Positions 39,901-50,767 of a stretch of DNA of 64,000 nt are shown here, one piece after another. Every line of letters begins with the position of its first letter. Position 1 is the first letter of the stretch. The notes beneath the pieces were generated by a model. The model was not told where the DNA came from. It was given only the letters and a program-made list of their open reading frames with translations, and did no database searches. A program made the position numbers and the translations under genes. The DNA comes from Tigriopus japonicus. Taxonomy: Eukaryota; Arthropoda; Copepoda; Harpacticoida; Harpacticidae. The DNA lies in assembly GCA_010645155.1 (NCBI GenBank), contig JAAGOF010000323.1:143391-207390 (forward strand), in the 5' to 3' direction.

Positions 39901-40062
39901 CCACCATTTTGTCGGTAGATGGCAGTAGTAAAACCTTTATTTCACAGTCAGTGACGTTAACTTGAACACAAGAACCAAGAACCGGATTTCGTGTCGATTA
40001 GAATTCTAAACACCTTTAGAGAGGCGGAGTGTTCCCTAAATCGTCATTAGGACGCTATCTGT
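36990..40062. other. no recognised gene
   Basis: AT-rich DNA. Minus frames 37262-37486 and 36969-37250 are adjacent but out of frame. The plus frame 39352-39627 is hydrophobic (two membrane-like segments, LIYCAIYIF and GIYLLLGTIFGLGIICG). None could be tied to a family. Confidence 0.45.
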
Positions 40063-40069
40063 TATTAGT

Positions 40070-40519
40070 CAAGAAGCACTGGAATCATGGAGTGGGAGGC
40101 TAGCAATGAGAATAATGATTTCCAGTAAGAACAATTCAATAACGTTTTTCTACAAATGAGACCTTGCATATGTTAATAAGAATACGCATTTCAATTTTCA
40201 GCTCAATCGAACGTCGGAGACAAAAGTTATGCTCACTCAAAGTTCAATGCAAATCCTACCGAGAATGAATGAACTAGCCCTTTCGTGGCAATCGTTTTAC
40301 CACAAAAGGGAGAGCTCATTCATTCTATGCTTTCTTCAGTACATAAGTTTCAGAAGGCATAACTTTTCATTCCGGCATTCCATTGGGCTGAAATTTGAAA
40401 TGCGTGTTCTTCTCAATGCAAGCCAGGTCTCATTTGCAGAAGAACGCAAATGGTTCGTTTTTGTTGGAAATCATAATTCTCATTGCTAGCCTCACACGCC
40501 ATGATTTCCGTGCTTCTTG
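40070..40519. mobile_element. palindromic foldback element, intact structure
   Basis: This is a 450-bp relative of 30137-30588, with CAAGAAGCACTGGAATCATG at the left and the inverted TGATTTCCGTGCTTCTTG at the right, including GGGAGGCTAGCAATGAGAAT and its inverse. The central stem is CCCTTTCGTGG.../...CACAAAAGGG. Flanking heptamers (TATTAGT, TTTAAAT) do not match, so the site may have been rearranged after insertion. Confidence 0.88.
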
Positions 40520-40638
40520 TTTAAATGTTTCCAGTTTTTGAGGTGTTGACTACCTTTCAGGGTAATTAGAAGTAATGCAATCCTCTGCTTTTATGCCTGC
40601 TGGACATGCTGACTCAAATTGAGCGTTGAATACAAGGT

Positions 40639-42051
40639 CAAGAAGCACTGAAAACTGGAATGGGAGGCTAACAGTGAAAATTATGACTTTTAGAAGGATT
40701 AATTCAATTGCGTTCTTCTGCAAACGAGACCTGGCTTGTATTCAGTAGACAACATATTTCAAATTTCAGCTCAATCGAAGGCCGGAGTGAAAAGTTATGC
40801 CTTCTCAAACTTATGTACTGAAGAGAGCATAGAAGGAAGGAATTCGCCCCTTTGCGGTAAAACAATTACCAGAAAAGCGCAAGTTCATTCATTCTCGGTA
40901 AGATTTCCACTGAACTTTGAGAGAGCATATCTTTTGACTCCGAGGTTTGATTGAGCCGAAAATTGAAATACGTATTGACACTTTCAAATGGTCCTTAGAC
41001 AAAGTTGACCCTGTACGACTTTGATGTAAACAGAAGATTTTAACTGCGCTGTCGTGGGAGGAGCACTCGACTCGATCACCATTCAATTGCAAATATTACA
41101 GGAACTAAATCTGCTTTTAGGACAAGACCTACATTTTTAAAAAGCTGAAAGAAAGACTTATTCAAAGATGTGCATTTCATTGATATTAAATGAATGGTTG
41201 AGGCACTTGATCCAACCAATCGCAAGAATTCCATGGAGCGACCTAAAGTAATCATCTATTTTTCAATGATCATAAGGTTTATAGACTTCATACCTACATT
41301 GAGCCCAGAACACATGAAGGATGGTTCATTGGTATTTGATTTGGTTCAGGTTCGTCTATTTTACGGCTCAGGAGAACCAATCTTAATAAAATTTTACCTC
41401 TCCTGACCTGAGAAATAAACGAAATTGAACCAAATCAACAGCAAATGGACCCTCCCTCACTTGCTCTGGAATCACTGTAGGTATGAAGTCTATAAATCTT
41501 ATGATCATTGAAAATTAGATGCTTACTTTAGGTAGCTCCATGGAATTCTCGCACTTGGTTGGATATAGCGCCTCAACCATTCACTTAATATCAATGAAAT
41601 GCACATCTTTGAATAAGTCTTTCTTTCAGCTTTTTAAAAATGTAGGTCTTGTCCTAAAAGCAGATTTAGTTCCTGTAATATTTGCAATTGAATGGTGATC
41701 GAGTCGAGTGCTCCTCCCACGACAGCGCAGTTAAAATCTTCTGTTTACATCGAAGTCGTGCAGGGCCAACTTTGTCTAAGGACCATGTAAAAGTGTCCAT
41801 TCTTATCAACATAGGCAAGGTCTCATTTGTAGCAGAACGTAATTGAATTGTTCTTACTGGAAATCATCATTCTCATTGCTAGCCTCCCACTCCATGATTC
41901 CAGGGCTTCTTGGCATAAAGAATACGTGTTGCGTACTTTAGTTTGTACCGTGAAGGTCTCATTTGCAGAAGAACGTAATTGAACTGTTCCTAGTGAAAAT
42001 CATGATTCCTCTCGTTTGCCTCCCAAATCCAGTGAAATTCAGTGGTTCTTG
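40639..42051. mobile_element. composite foldback element, 7-bp target duplication, nested insert
   Basis: The left end CAAGAAGCACTGAAAACTGG (40639) and the far right end TCAGTGGTTCTTG (42051) are flanked by exact ACAAGGT heptamers (40632-40638, 42052-42058). Inside are the left half of the family palindrome, an 822-bp nested palindrome (40977-41798), one right end finishing TTCTTG at 41912, about 40 bp of other sequence, and a second right arm (41953-42051). The outer duplication shows that the block behaves as one insertion although it carries two right ends. Confidence 0.8.
40977..41798. mobile_element. 822-bp nested near-perfect palindrome
   Basis: This second foldback type is inserted in the middle of the composite element. 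It begins GACACTTTCAAATGGTCC and ends with the inverse GGACCATGTAAAAGTGTC. Arms of about 395 bp remain complementary nearly to the centre near 41387, including GAGCACTCGACTCGATCACC, TCTGCTTTTAGGACAAGACC and their inverses. The host sequence ATACGT/ATTCTTATC is split with ATT on both sides, so a 3-bp duplication is possible. Small arm differences (CGACTTTGATG against CGACTTCGATG) show that it is not a simple sequencing artefact. ORFs within are not credible genes. Confidence 0.9.
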
Positions 42052-42253
42052 ACAAGGTGTAAACGGCAAAAGCTTTAAGTGATTTCTATTTGTAGCCGTT
42101 AGATTTGCGTTCTAAGTTTTGGAGAGACTGAAAGAGCTTGTATTACGTGCCCGTACTTTACACGTCTCTAACGGTCATGAGATTAAAGGGATAAGCCACG
42201 AAAATGGCACCTTCTGTGGCTTTCGAAGCAACCATCCACAACGATGAAAAAAC

Positions 42254-42630
42254 TAGTGATGAACCGAAAGGGCTCTTAACCGAAACCGAAAGTTTCGGCC
42301 CAAAGAGGGCTTAACCGAAACCGAAAGTTTCGGCCCAAAGAGGGCTTAACCGAAACCGAAACCGAAGCCGAAACCGAAAGCAGATGACTGCAAAATTATA
42401 TGGATTCAAAATTAACTTTTTAAATTTAAATTACTCATGTTTTCGTTGTTAGGTAATTGCAAATTCAATCATTTGGAAAATTATAAGTTTCATAAGTTTT
42501 TGGACCAAAATTTTCTTCAATTTTGTTGTCAAACATAATTCCTTATAGTGCATGTCTGCTTTCGGTTTCGGTAGGCGTAACCGAAACCGAAACCGAAATT
42601 TCGGCCGAAAGCGCTTTCGGTCCATCACTA
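42254..42630. mobile_element. hAT-like MITE rich in CCGAAA repeats
   Basis: This 377-bp element begins TAGTGATGAACCGAAAG and ends CTTTCGGTCCATCACTA. Flanks GAAAAAAC (42246-42253) and GAAAAAAA (42631-42638) agree at 7 of 8. The left subterminal part has tandem blocks of AACCGAAACCGAAAGTTTCGG separated by AAAGAGGGCTT, and the right part has the inverted arrangement ending GCGCTTTCGG. Dense repeats of this kind often bind transposase, but that is inference. Confidence 0.88.
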
Positions 42631-44070
42631 GAAAAAAACCCTTTAAATCATACCTTACGTAAATAACACACGTTCGTAACCCACGTCCCTCGGACGCATT
42701 TCCAAAGCACATCTTAAGACTGATCATTGTACTGAAATTTTTGCAACGTACACAATGTTGTGGGATCTTATTGCACCTATAGAGTATTTTGAAGATGATC
42801 CCAGGCTTGAGTGATCCTTGCACGTGTACTCCATAATCATTCAATAAACAAGACAGACAACCTTGAGTTACTCACTTGTTCCCAAACGGCCTTCATCTTA
42901 AGGAAAACCATATTTGTGATATGTTGCAAAGCGGTTCCATTATCTTTCCTAGATGCACAACATTGCGCCTGGTCATTCTTTTTTTTTCTACATCTAACCC
43001 ATCAGTCATCTATAAATAAACTGATGGATCGAGCCCCAACATCAAGTTACTGTCTAAAGCCGCATTCGACTTTGGGATTATAGCCGATTTTTCCCCTAAA
43101 GGTCAATTGTTCCAATACTTGAGGGCTAAGTGTGCACATGTGTGTCCATATAAAAATAACTTGTTAGAGAGCTTTTAGAATCGGGTCACTTGGTGGGGTC
43201 AGTGTTTTTGCCAACCGTTCCATGACCTTGGACCAATTCCTTTTGAGCCCGAATCATCTTGAATGTGTTTTAAGGATCAATGCCAAGGCTCAAGGCTCAC
43301 CACGTCGACAGAAAGTATCGATGGGTCCCATGAAAGCATTGCATTGTACAGAAAGAGTCGCCATTACAAAAGGCCACTTGAGATAAAAGCTATCATCCAT
43401 GGAATTGGATCTCCGCTATGTCAGGTGGGTCGATGACAAGCCAATCTTACCAAATGTGCCAGTGGTGACCAATGGAATTGACCAGAATGAGATTAAAGGT
43501 CTGAGACCTTAAAGGGAAGACAATAATAGCAATTCTCTGGAATTTCAATGTTTCTTTGTTGTAATAGAGTCTCGTGATTCAAGACGTGGAGTGTACACAG
43601 TACTAAGAGACCCGGTCTATATAGTAACTTCTTTTGCTTTTTATGCAAGTTTAATCAGTGTTTGGTGTTTCTTTTTCATTTCATTTTAGAGTCATTTATT
43701 CTAGGTTTAAAAGTTGTGTTTTTGTAATGTACCAAAATTGCATTGGTTTGTCACAACGGTGTTCAAAAGTCCACAGGTCTGAAAGCTTCCCCAACTCCAT
43801 TTTGAAGGATTTCTCCTTTTCCCTTTTTCTCCTTCCTCATATGGAGAGGATGACTAATTTTGAAACTGAAGTAGACATTTCAAACCTGTAATAACTTCAA
43901 AATGAGTCATAAATCTTGATGTCCTTAAAATTTAAGACTATTTTTTGATACAATAATTAACAATTTGTTGTTAACTGCTGCCAATTTCAAATTCCTGGGA
44001 ATCTACGAGAGGCATTCAAACTTAGCAAAGTGAAGAGCGTATTTTCGGAAACCTCTACTCTCCGTTACAG

Positions 44071-44971
44071 GCTGAGTTGGGTCAATTACTTGAAAAATAT
44101 AATTAATTACAATTACAATTACTTTGTCGAAAAATGTAATCAATTACAATTACAATTAATTTGTCGAAAAATGTAATTACTTACAATTACAATTACTTTG
44201 TCGAAAAATGTAATTAATTACAATTACAATTAATTTGTCGAAAAATGTAATTACTTACAATAACAATTACTTTGTCGAAAAATGTAATTTACTTTGTCGA
44301 AAAGTGTAATTAATTACAATAACAATCACAATCACTTTGTCGGGAAATGTAATTATTTATAATTACAATTACTATTTTAATGCCTCAAAGGTTAATTTGA
44401 AAGAGTGATTTACAAAAACCAAAGTTTAGGAACGGGCTTAAATATCAAAACTATTATGCCATGAACCACAAGGCATATTTTTCTTTTTCGGAAAATAACA
44501 CGAACTTTATACACATATATCCAGTATGACGATGTTTTAATACTTTATTTTTCCACCTCTTTTGTCTGCCTTAGTTGTGAAAGACTTACCTCCTGACACA
44601 TAAATCATGGTCAAAAGCTATTTTAGTTTAAACGTATTAAAACATCATAGCTTGGGTGCGTATTGTAACAAAAGCTACCTGTTAGTGGCATCATATTGAC
44701 CGCAAATTGATGACAAAATAAAAGTTTTGCAAGTGAAAACTGAAAGTATCAATTAATATTATGGTTAATTTGAAGAAGTAAGAGTTTGAAAAGTAATTGG
44801 TAATTTGTAATTGAAAATTTGTCAATTACGGGGCCAAAAATGTAATTAATTACAATTACAATTATTTGGCCCAAAAAAATATTTAATTACAATTACAATT
44901 ACTTGGCCCAAAAAGTAACTAATTACAATTACATGTAATTGTAATTGCAATAACAATTACTCCCCAACCCT
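44071..44971. mobile_element. AATTAC-rich element with tandem array
   Basis: This region of about 900 bp begins near GAGTTGGGTCAATTACTT and ends CAATTACTCCCCAACCCT, which is roughly its inverse; the flanks TTACAG and ATTACAG are partly duplicated (6 of 8). Both ends are AATTAC-rich, with a more ordinary AT-rich centre (44400-44750). It resembles the 12752-13163 element in composition. The exact ends are uncertain because the repeats blur alignment. Confidence 0.6.
44098..44360. repeat. 37-bp tandem repeat array
   Basis: About six or seven units of roughly 37 bp have the form AATGTAAT..AATTACAATTACAATT..TTTGTCGAAA. Two unit types, one with AATTTG and one with ACTTTG before TCGAAA, alternate, suggesting expansion as dimers. 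One unit is shortened near 44283 and the last is diverged (TCGGGAAATG). Confidence 0.85.
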
Positions 44972-45627
44972 GATTACAGAAAATGATGTAAATACCGCTT
45001 GAGGTCGCTTTTTTCGACCCTCTATAGGAAGAAATTGGAACTTTTTCATGGCTAAAGAGGACAATTTTAGCTTCTTATTGTGCCATGCCTAAAAATTTGA
45101 TCTTATTGCTGGTTTGGGTTTCAAAAAAATTTAACGATAAATTCCAATGATAACACCAATAATGAAAATAACATGGAAATAATAGTTGCAAATGAAACCC
45201 GGTTTTGGACTGACCCTTTACAATCATACCTCATCAAATGAAACAGGCTAACCCAAGGTTCAGTCTCTTTCAAAGTAATGAAGTATAAACACGTAAAAGA
45301 AAGTGTGTACAACTAGTTTGAAAAGCGGCGAAGCTCAAAATTTTGTTTTTCAATTGCTTCAGGGGACAATTTGGATGACAATCTGGAACCAAGGCTGACT
45401 GAAATCCTACCCTAATGTAAGTTGTGTGTTAATGCATTAACTTCTCAGTATTTTGACAGCAATTCTTCAAAACAATTCTTTCACAGCATGTACCTGTGTC
45501 TTGGGCGATATATAGTCGTATCATGCAGAATTGAAGCCAGTATTGAAGTAAATCTCTCTCTACTCATTCCACGGTGAGTGGCCTCTCGGCTACTCAGCGT
45601 GCTACAGCGCTCATTTGTGACATAGAC

Positions 45628-45846
45628 CAGGGGTGTGCAAACTTATTTAGCAGTGGGCCAAATTGGCCGGACCGTTGGCGCTCGCGTGCCACACCATGCA
45701 AAACGGCAAATAATATCGAGTATAAAATTCTACAATTTACCTACCTTACATATGCATAATCAAGACATGACAGATCCTCTCGCGGGCCACGCGAAATCAG
45801 CTCGCGGGCCAAATGTGGCCCGCGGGCCAGGGTTTGCACACCCTTG
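45628..45846. mobile_element. hAT MITE, TIR CAGGGGTGTGCAAAC
   Basis: This 219-bp element has TIRs CAGGGGTGTGCAAAC and GTTTGCACACCCTTG, and near-duplicated flanks ACATAGAC (45620-45627) and ATACAGAC (45847-45854), 6 of 8. One half is GC-rich with GGCCCGCGGGCC-type motifs and CTCGCGGGCCA repeats. A second copy lies at 46927-47128 in the opposite orientation. Confidence 0.88.
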
Positions 45847-46926
45847 ATACAGACCATTTACAAGCTTTCGTTGATATGTTTGAAACAAATCACTCGCTCA
45901 TTTTACTACTATGGGAACAAGGACGTTGGCCACAACGGAAAGAAAAAAAAGTAGTCACAAACCTGGGCCTAAGTAATCCATTCCTTCAAATTTTTGCTTC
46001 AATACTTGCTTTTTGTCCAGTGATAATGGGACACGTGTGGCCATTTTGAAGCTTAGCAAACAGACATCATGGAACCACTAAATTCTTATCCGACCATGGG
46101 AATGTTGAGTCTTCAAAAACACGGGATTTTAAGATTAGGGCGTTAAATGACAACACCTGTTTATGACAAGCTACAGTATTCTGGATATTTGATTGCAACT
46201 ATTTAAAAAAATATCCTGATCGGTGTCAGTATTGTTGAGGTATCGTAATTCAATTACCATAAACAACTAAACAACTGAGGCGATCTAGAAGTTTTCTTTA
46301 AAGGATCCGCCCAAATCTAGAGTGGGGAGTGTCTTACGACTGCTTTGTTCTCGGGCAAAAGTTTCGATAGTCGATCCATTTTCTATCCCTATTCTTTTGT
46401 TTAAGCTATTCCAATTTAGAGCTCTGCCGAAGTTTCTTGTGCACGATGGCGTTTCAATTGGAAGATACGAGCAGACAAAGGAAGATAAACTGCTGAACCG
46501 TTCTCGAAAGGCTACCAAACGGCGATTTGATCACAAGGTCCTTTAGTGAGCCCGTAAATCTGGACCACCTTGGATCCATTTAAGAAGGCCCTCTTACGTA
46601 TAACACGGTGCTTATTTGAGCTTGAGAAGTTAATTTCTAGTTCCCAAGCACTTGAGACGAGCTGTGAGCTGTTGTAAGGTGTAAAGGTAAGCCGTATGTG
46701 TCCAAGTTCTATTTCTTAGGTAACTGGTCAAAAATCGACAGTAGTTATGTTTTGGGTCTGAGATGTGCTTCAAGCATCCTGCAGGCACTGAGATCCACTG
46801 ATGATGTATATCTCTGACTCCTAAGAAATTAAGATGTCCTTGGTTTAAAGTTCCTGTCATCTTGTGTAACATGTTAAGCTGAATAATTATCTTCTTGGTG
46901 TTTTAAAAGAAACAGAACAACTAAAT

Positions 46927-47128
46927 CAGAGGTGTACAAACCCTGGCCTACAAGCAAATTTCCCGCAAGAGTATTATAAAATACATAAGATTGATTGTGC
47001 ATATGTAGGGTAGATAGATTGCAGAATTTTATACTAGAAATTATTGGCCGTTTTAGATGGTGTGGCCCGCGAGCGCCAACGGTCCGGCCAAATTGACCCA
47101 CTGCTAAAAATAAGTTTGCACACCCCTG
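46927..47128. mobile_element. second copy of the CAGGGGTGTGCAAAC hAT MITE
   Basis: This copy is inverted relative to 45628-45846; shared blocks include the CCAACGGTCCGGCCAAATTG side and the GTATAAAATTCT/AGAATTTTATAC side. Flanks AACTAAAT (46919-46926) and AGCCAAAT (47129-47136) agree at 6 of 8. Confidence 0.85.
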
Positions 47129-47136
47129 AGCCAAAT

Positions 47137-48204
47137 ACATCATCGATAACTTCTAATTGAAACCACACATAAATACAGCAAAATTTCACCTTGATTGCAT
47201 TTGAATTGCCGTAGAAAAACAGAAAATACTATTTATGCACCTGCAAAGGAGGGAAGTAATGGCCAAAATCCGGCCAAGGTAGTTTCATTTTTTAAGCGAC
47301 CCAAGAGTGTTAGGCCAAGGAGGGTCAATTAAAATGAAACGAGTGATGTCAGATCTTGACTGTCACTCACTTCATTTGTGGGTGTGTATGGTAGTTTGTT
47401 GACCAACTTATCCTTTTTCGTACTCTCTGACATGCATGCACTGTGCTTAATACGGATTTAGGAGCTCTGTTGGCCTCAACTCAGTGCATCACCAATTCGT
47501 CTGTTGGCTACCCAATGCTTTGGTGAAATAGCCTACCACGACTTTTACCCCGGATCATTCCCCATCAACAAGATGGGGGCTTCATACGTGCAAAGTAGTG
47601 TGCATTTGGGATGTTCTTATAGCAAGATAATTAAATTGTAGGGCAATAAAGTGATTCTTAGGGAAGTAAAATAAGTTGTAGGGCTATAATGTTTTGGACT
47701 TGACCTCCTTGGGCTTGGAGGAAGTCTCATAAAAGGACAAGGTGGTCGATAATTTTTTTTTCTAGCTCAAAATTAAGGCAACAATGATTTTTCCGTGAAG
47801 GGTCATTTTGAAAACAAATTGTGGTGCCGCCTTTTTTCTCCCTCCCAAAATTTGGCTAGAATAATGAGAATGAAAACACACAAATCTTAAGAATTATTGT
47901 CTATCACATGTACATTTTTGTGAGATCAATCATTTCTGAGTTATGAACATCGTTTGCTGTTCCGTTTTCCGTTTATGCATCAACAGATAAAACGGTTGTT
48001 AAGACCCTTGTAAAGTGACATGTGTAAAAAAATGATTAATAAGGGTTGGCTTTGGTCCCTCTTTTTCCTCTAATATTGAAGAAATCTATACATTTGCATA
48101 GTACCGGGTTTAAAGAGGGTTAAGCACATTTTCAGCCACTAGATATCCATTCCTAGTAAACAGAATCAAAGTACTTCTCTACACTTCAAAATAAGTCCCA
48201 AATG
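47137..48204. other. no recognised feature
   Basis: AT-rich spacer between a hAT MITE and a LINE fragment. A short repeated phrase (TGTAGGGCAATAAAGTG and TGTAGGGCTATAATG, near 47638-47690) is the only internal structure noticed. Confidence 0.5.
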
Positions 48205-48719
48205 AGAGATGAATGAGATAATGAGAGAGCTCTTGTATTGGGAGAGGCTCCAGAAGGTAGGCCTGTACAATACTCAGAGAAGGTATGAAAGGTATCCGAG
48301 ACTGTATGTTTTCAATAGCGTTCATGGGCTCTGTCCTAACCCAGGCTTTGAGATCAGTTGTAGCGATCGTGAAGGTTTTACGTGCGTTCTGAGAGCACCT
48401 CCAAATCCAAGGGAATCGAGGGTAGTTCAATCAATGAAGTCCTCTCTTCTTTATCGGGCTCCTTCATTGTTCAATTTGTTACCCATTAGTCTTCGTCGGG
48501 AATATGTAGGAGCTGATCCTCTAACAGCATTTAAGGCAGGATTGGACAAATTTTTAAATACTATTCCTGACCAACCCACTATTCAAGGGTTGTACAGATC
48601 TGCCAATAGTAACTCATTGGTAGATCAAATTTCATATAAACGGCAATTTTGTAAACTAAATTAATCATTAACTCTCTTTACAGGGAATCCCATTCCTTGT
48701 AGCGGTATTAAAAAAACTG
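48205..48719 (+). mobile_element. CR1/Jockey-type LINE, 3' fragment
   Basis: This is a second copy of the same LINE family, in the plus direction. A 151-residue open frame (48209-48664) contains RELLYWERLQKVGLYNTQRR, NSVHGLCPNPGFEISCSDRE and a tail ending NSLVDQISYKRQFCKLN. It is followed by the shared 3' UTR with GGAATCCCATTCC and a short A-rich end near 48719. It is truncated at the 5' side, probably by incomplete reverse transcription, and keeps only the RT tail. Compared with the copy at 62137 it extends the natural C-terminus, so it is useful for building a consensus. Confidence 0.88.
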
Positions 48720-49439
48720 TCAGGGGAACTTGAAATCAAATTTTCCAACTCTAAAAAGCACCGTGTCCAACTGGGAGGGTGGAGAGATACTTTATATCGT
48801 CTGGACCATTCCACGTGATGGCCACGCAAGCAAACTCAAAGGCAATAAGCTTGTCGCCAAAAGTGCACAAAACCTTGGCTAGGTTCGTCTCGAAATCCGG
48901 TCTTTAGTGAGACTGGTTGAGATCATTTCCGCAGGATGGTGGTGGAACTCGGGCTCGTAATATCGCTCGTGTGGGATGTCCGTCTGATCGGCTCCTAAAG
49001 AGCGGAAATTGCGTCAAGGGCCAACATACTTTGTGGAAGGGATCTGATTTGTGATTAGTAAAGGATAGAGCAAGAGAGGGCAGATTTGAGGTCTGTTTTC
49101 TTTGGTTGTCGGGCAATTAGAGAACGTTTCTTCTCTCTTTGATTGCTCGATAAAAGTCGCGTTGGAACAAGAAAGAATCGGTAGTATTTCTGGCATCGAG
49201 ACGAAACGTGAAAGTTGCCATCAGATGTATTTGTGGTTGAGAGATCCTCGGAACAAGTATGAGTGAATTTATGGATTGGCTTTGTTTCTTTATCATTGGA
49301 AATGCATTTGATTAGTTTAATGCAACGTTATCTAAAGCTTGTCTGAGTTAGAAATGATACTGCTTGACGTCCAATTTGGCTGGATCAAAAGGTTTCATTA
49401 CCTTTTATGGGGTCGTAAAGAAAGAAAAATATTTTCCAA

Positions 49440-49610
49440 CTCAGCGACTAGTCTACACACTTCACCCATTCCTTCGATTATTCAGTTGGTAACGAAGACC
49501 AACAACCCGTTGGTAGACTTGAAATCATTAGAAATAAAGTTGACCATTCATATCCAAGTTTTTTTACGCATCTTTACAAGAAATGCCATTCCTTGTGACA
49601 CTTCAAAAAA
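49440..49610 (+). mobile_element. ancient LINE 3' relic
   Basis: The frame TKTNNPLVDLKSLEIK aligns with SANSNSLVDQISYKRQ of the 48205 copy and is followed by a variant of the LINE end (TTTACAAGAAATGCCATTCC). It is strongly diverged and its start is uncertain. Confidence 0.55.
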
Positions 49611-50521
49611 TCTCTAAAATATCTTTGAAACTTGTTGAACATATCTTTGCAAAAAGCTTTCTCATCAGTAAAATCTTCGACAGATTCTTCCCACGACTCA
49701 TGCTTCAAAATATGACAGATCTTAAGAGATGTGTTCTATTTTTAGTTTAGACTAGGCCTTTGTAATGATAAGATTAAAGAAATATTTGGCCAGAGCCTAC
49801 GAAATTGATCTATTTGATCGCGTTCTTTCGCTGCTTCGAAGGGATTTAAGATCTTGGGTAAGTATTTGCGTTTTCCTCGTTCCAATTCCTCCTAATCTTG
49901 GGATTAGAAGGGGTTAAGAGAGTGAAAAACACAAGAATGCTACAAAGCTGGATTTTGCGATGTTTCCCAAACAATAGAAATGAGACCATTTTGATCTATT
50001 CTTCTCATGAAACGGACGTTTATTTTTCTAGTAACGCTTATGGTTGGTCATTAAAATTTTGTCACCAAGAAATTCATTTGCATCTGGAAAAAATCCAGGA
50101 ATTCGAATCCCTGATTCGGAAAAAAACCATCGTCATTCATTCCTTTTTGCGTGAATTCATAGACAAAAAGACTGCTCTTTGAATAGAACGTGACAAATTT
50201 TATGTATTAGAACCCACAAAAGCAACAGCGATTAAAAAACCTCCTGCACTTCCTTTTTTTCTCTTTTATGCGTTTTCTACACGATCAACCTCATTTTGTG
50301 CAACATTGCTTAATCTAAAGTTTAATCACGAATTTCGATTGACGTCTTATCTGGGACAAAGTGAAGCCATATTTTGAGGGCATTTTTGGTAATGAAAGAA
50401 TGTAGAGTAAGTTGAGGTTAAGAGTAACTTTTTCCCACTGATTTAAGAAATCCTGACAATTTGTTTTCACAAGGGAAAACAAATCCTTAGAATTGTGAAA
50501 AGTAACTAACGAACATCATTA

Positions 50522-50527
50522 TTTATT
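50522..50527 (-). terminator. candidate poly(A) signal for the channel gene
   Basis: Read on the minus strand this is AATAAA, about 241 bp beyond the TGA stop of the DEG/ENaC gene. In AT-rich DNA this hexamer occurs often by chance; only its position supports it. Confidence 0.35.
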
Positions 50528-50767
50528 GCCGAAACAAGCAGTCTTCATGCACGATTCACAATTTATAGTATAAACAAGCAAAAGTGTATGAACATATCTC
50601 CTTTTTTGGGAGATGATTGTCGACTTTCTCGAGGCTGACTAAGCTAGCTTGTTTTGCCAAAATCCATCATACCCGTTGTTCAGCTCTCTCATCTCAATTC
50701 ACAACCTTTTTTTCTTGCTTGTTTGCATCTTAGTCGAGCGGAAAGAAGTAAGTGGGCCCTTCCCAAC

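Larger units (their letters stand above)
42639..45619. other. unassigned apart from the AATTAC element
   Basis: No coding evidence between 42639 and 44070 or between 44980 and 45619. The short ORFs are isolated and lack recognisable motifs. Confidence 0.5.

Noticed and set aside
41194..41406. ORF inside the nested palindrome
   Set aside because: It lies within palindrome arms and centre and shows no protein resemblance.
44098..44970. CRISPR-like array of repeats
   Set aside because: Units are contiguous without unique spacers and the DNA is eukaryotic; it is a tandem repeat.
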